Below are positions 63,981-64,000 of a stretch of DNA of 64,000 bases, piece after piece. The DNA comes from Ignavibacteria bacterium (lineage in GTDB: Bacteria > Bacteroidota > Ignavibacteria > Tepidaquicellales > OLB5), in the NCBI GenBank assembly GCA_020852705.1, contig JADZAP010000001.1, positions 1 to 64,000 of the forward strand. The letters are read 5' to 3'. How positions within the stretch are numbered: the first letter of the stretch is position 1; each line of letters begins with the position of its first letter. A program made the position numbers and the translations under genes. The notes under the pieces are model-generated. The model was not told the DNA's origin. It saw only the letters and a program-made list of their open reading frames with translations, and did no database searches.

Positions 63981-64000
63981 AATAATTAGATTAAACGTTA

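Larger units (their letters stand above)
44690..64000. mobile_element. Putative integrative element carrying an expanded type I RM locus
   Basis: It begins at integrase arm-type repeats and a Bacteroidota-type tyrosine recombinase. It then carries unknown small genes, a long defence locus, HTH and HNH genes typical of mobile elements, and truncated remnants. The right border is not seen and probably lies beyond the window, so the extent is a guess. No tRNA lies at the left border; the attachment site may be the intergenic space after the PEP-binding gene. Confidence 0.5.

Overview
This 64 kb window is AT-rich chromosomal DNA from a member of the Bacteroidota/Chlorobiota superphylum. It looks most like an Ignavibacteria-type organism. 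The support is the Bacteroidota-style promoter elements (TTG then TAnnTTTG), the mix of Shine-Dalgarno and leaderless-looking AT-rich starts, a Bacteroidota-type tyrosine recombinase, lipoproteins and beta-barrel proteins, and a pair of large PEP/pyruvate-binding proteins. The lineage is an inference from content. No rRNA or strong phylogenetic marker is present.

Left part (1-13.8 kb). A truncated TOPRIM/primase-like gene at the edge is followed by a compact class I lanthipeptide cluster. It holds a C39-peptidase ABC exporter, a dehydratase split into a glutamylation half and an elimination half, a LanC cyclase carrying a C-terminal PqqD/RRE-like extension, and a convergent precursor gene with a pinensin-like leader and a 37-residue, 7-Cys core. 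The precursor has its own promoter with a 23-bp inverted repeat at the presumed transcription start. A divergent lnt-like gene, a beta-propeller lipoprotein and a beta-barrel protein follow.

Islands at tRNA genes (13.8-27 kb). An XRE regulator and tRNA-Pro(TGG) are followed by a tyrosine integrase, an excisionase-like protein and several unknown cargo genes. A second integrase module with a small HTH protein precedes a three-gene operon of TerB-domain protein, BrxD/DUF2791-type ATPase and Lhr-like DEIH helicase, which matches the Shango anti-phage system. This block ends at tRNA-Ala(GGC). Four tandem 107-108-bp repeats next to that tRNA each carry a copy of its first 11 nucleotides.

Housekeeping core (27-44.7 kb). 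Here lie a trans-sulfuration PLP enzyme, a metallophosphoesterase, glutamate dehydrogenase, a WYL regulator, an OmpA-VWA surface protein, a NarL-type two-component pair, a rhodanese-like lipoprotein lacking its cysteine, a Gfo/Idh/MocA oxidoreductase, a NamZ/DUF1343 protein, and two paralogous PEP/pyruvate-binding proteins. One of the two is fused to a nucleotidyltransferase and the other to receiver-like domains.

Right integrative element (44.7-64 kb). A third integrase, with phased TTGTTAC arm-type repeats beside it, is followed by small exported or unknown proteins and a long leftward locus. That locus is a type I restriction-modification system whose hsdM-hsdS and hsdR are separated by genes for a GIY-YIG nuclease, an EVE/PUA-like plus HsdR_N-like nuclease, a uracil-DNA-glycosylase-fold protein and an exported protein. 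Downstream of hsdR come a HEPN-like protein, a paralogue of the exported protein and two unknown genes. The end of the window holds mobile-element debris (HTH, HNH, a truncated HTH gene) and small lipoproteins. The overall picture is a genome segment loaded with antagonism and defence genes: lanthipeptide, Shango, and an expanded type I RM locus.
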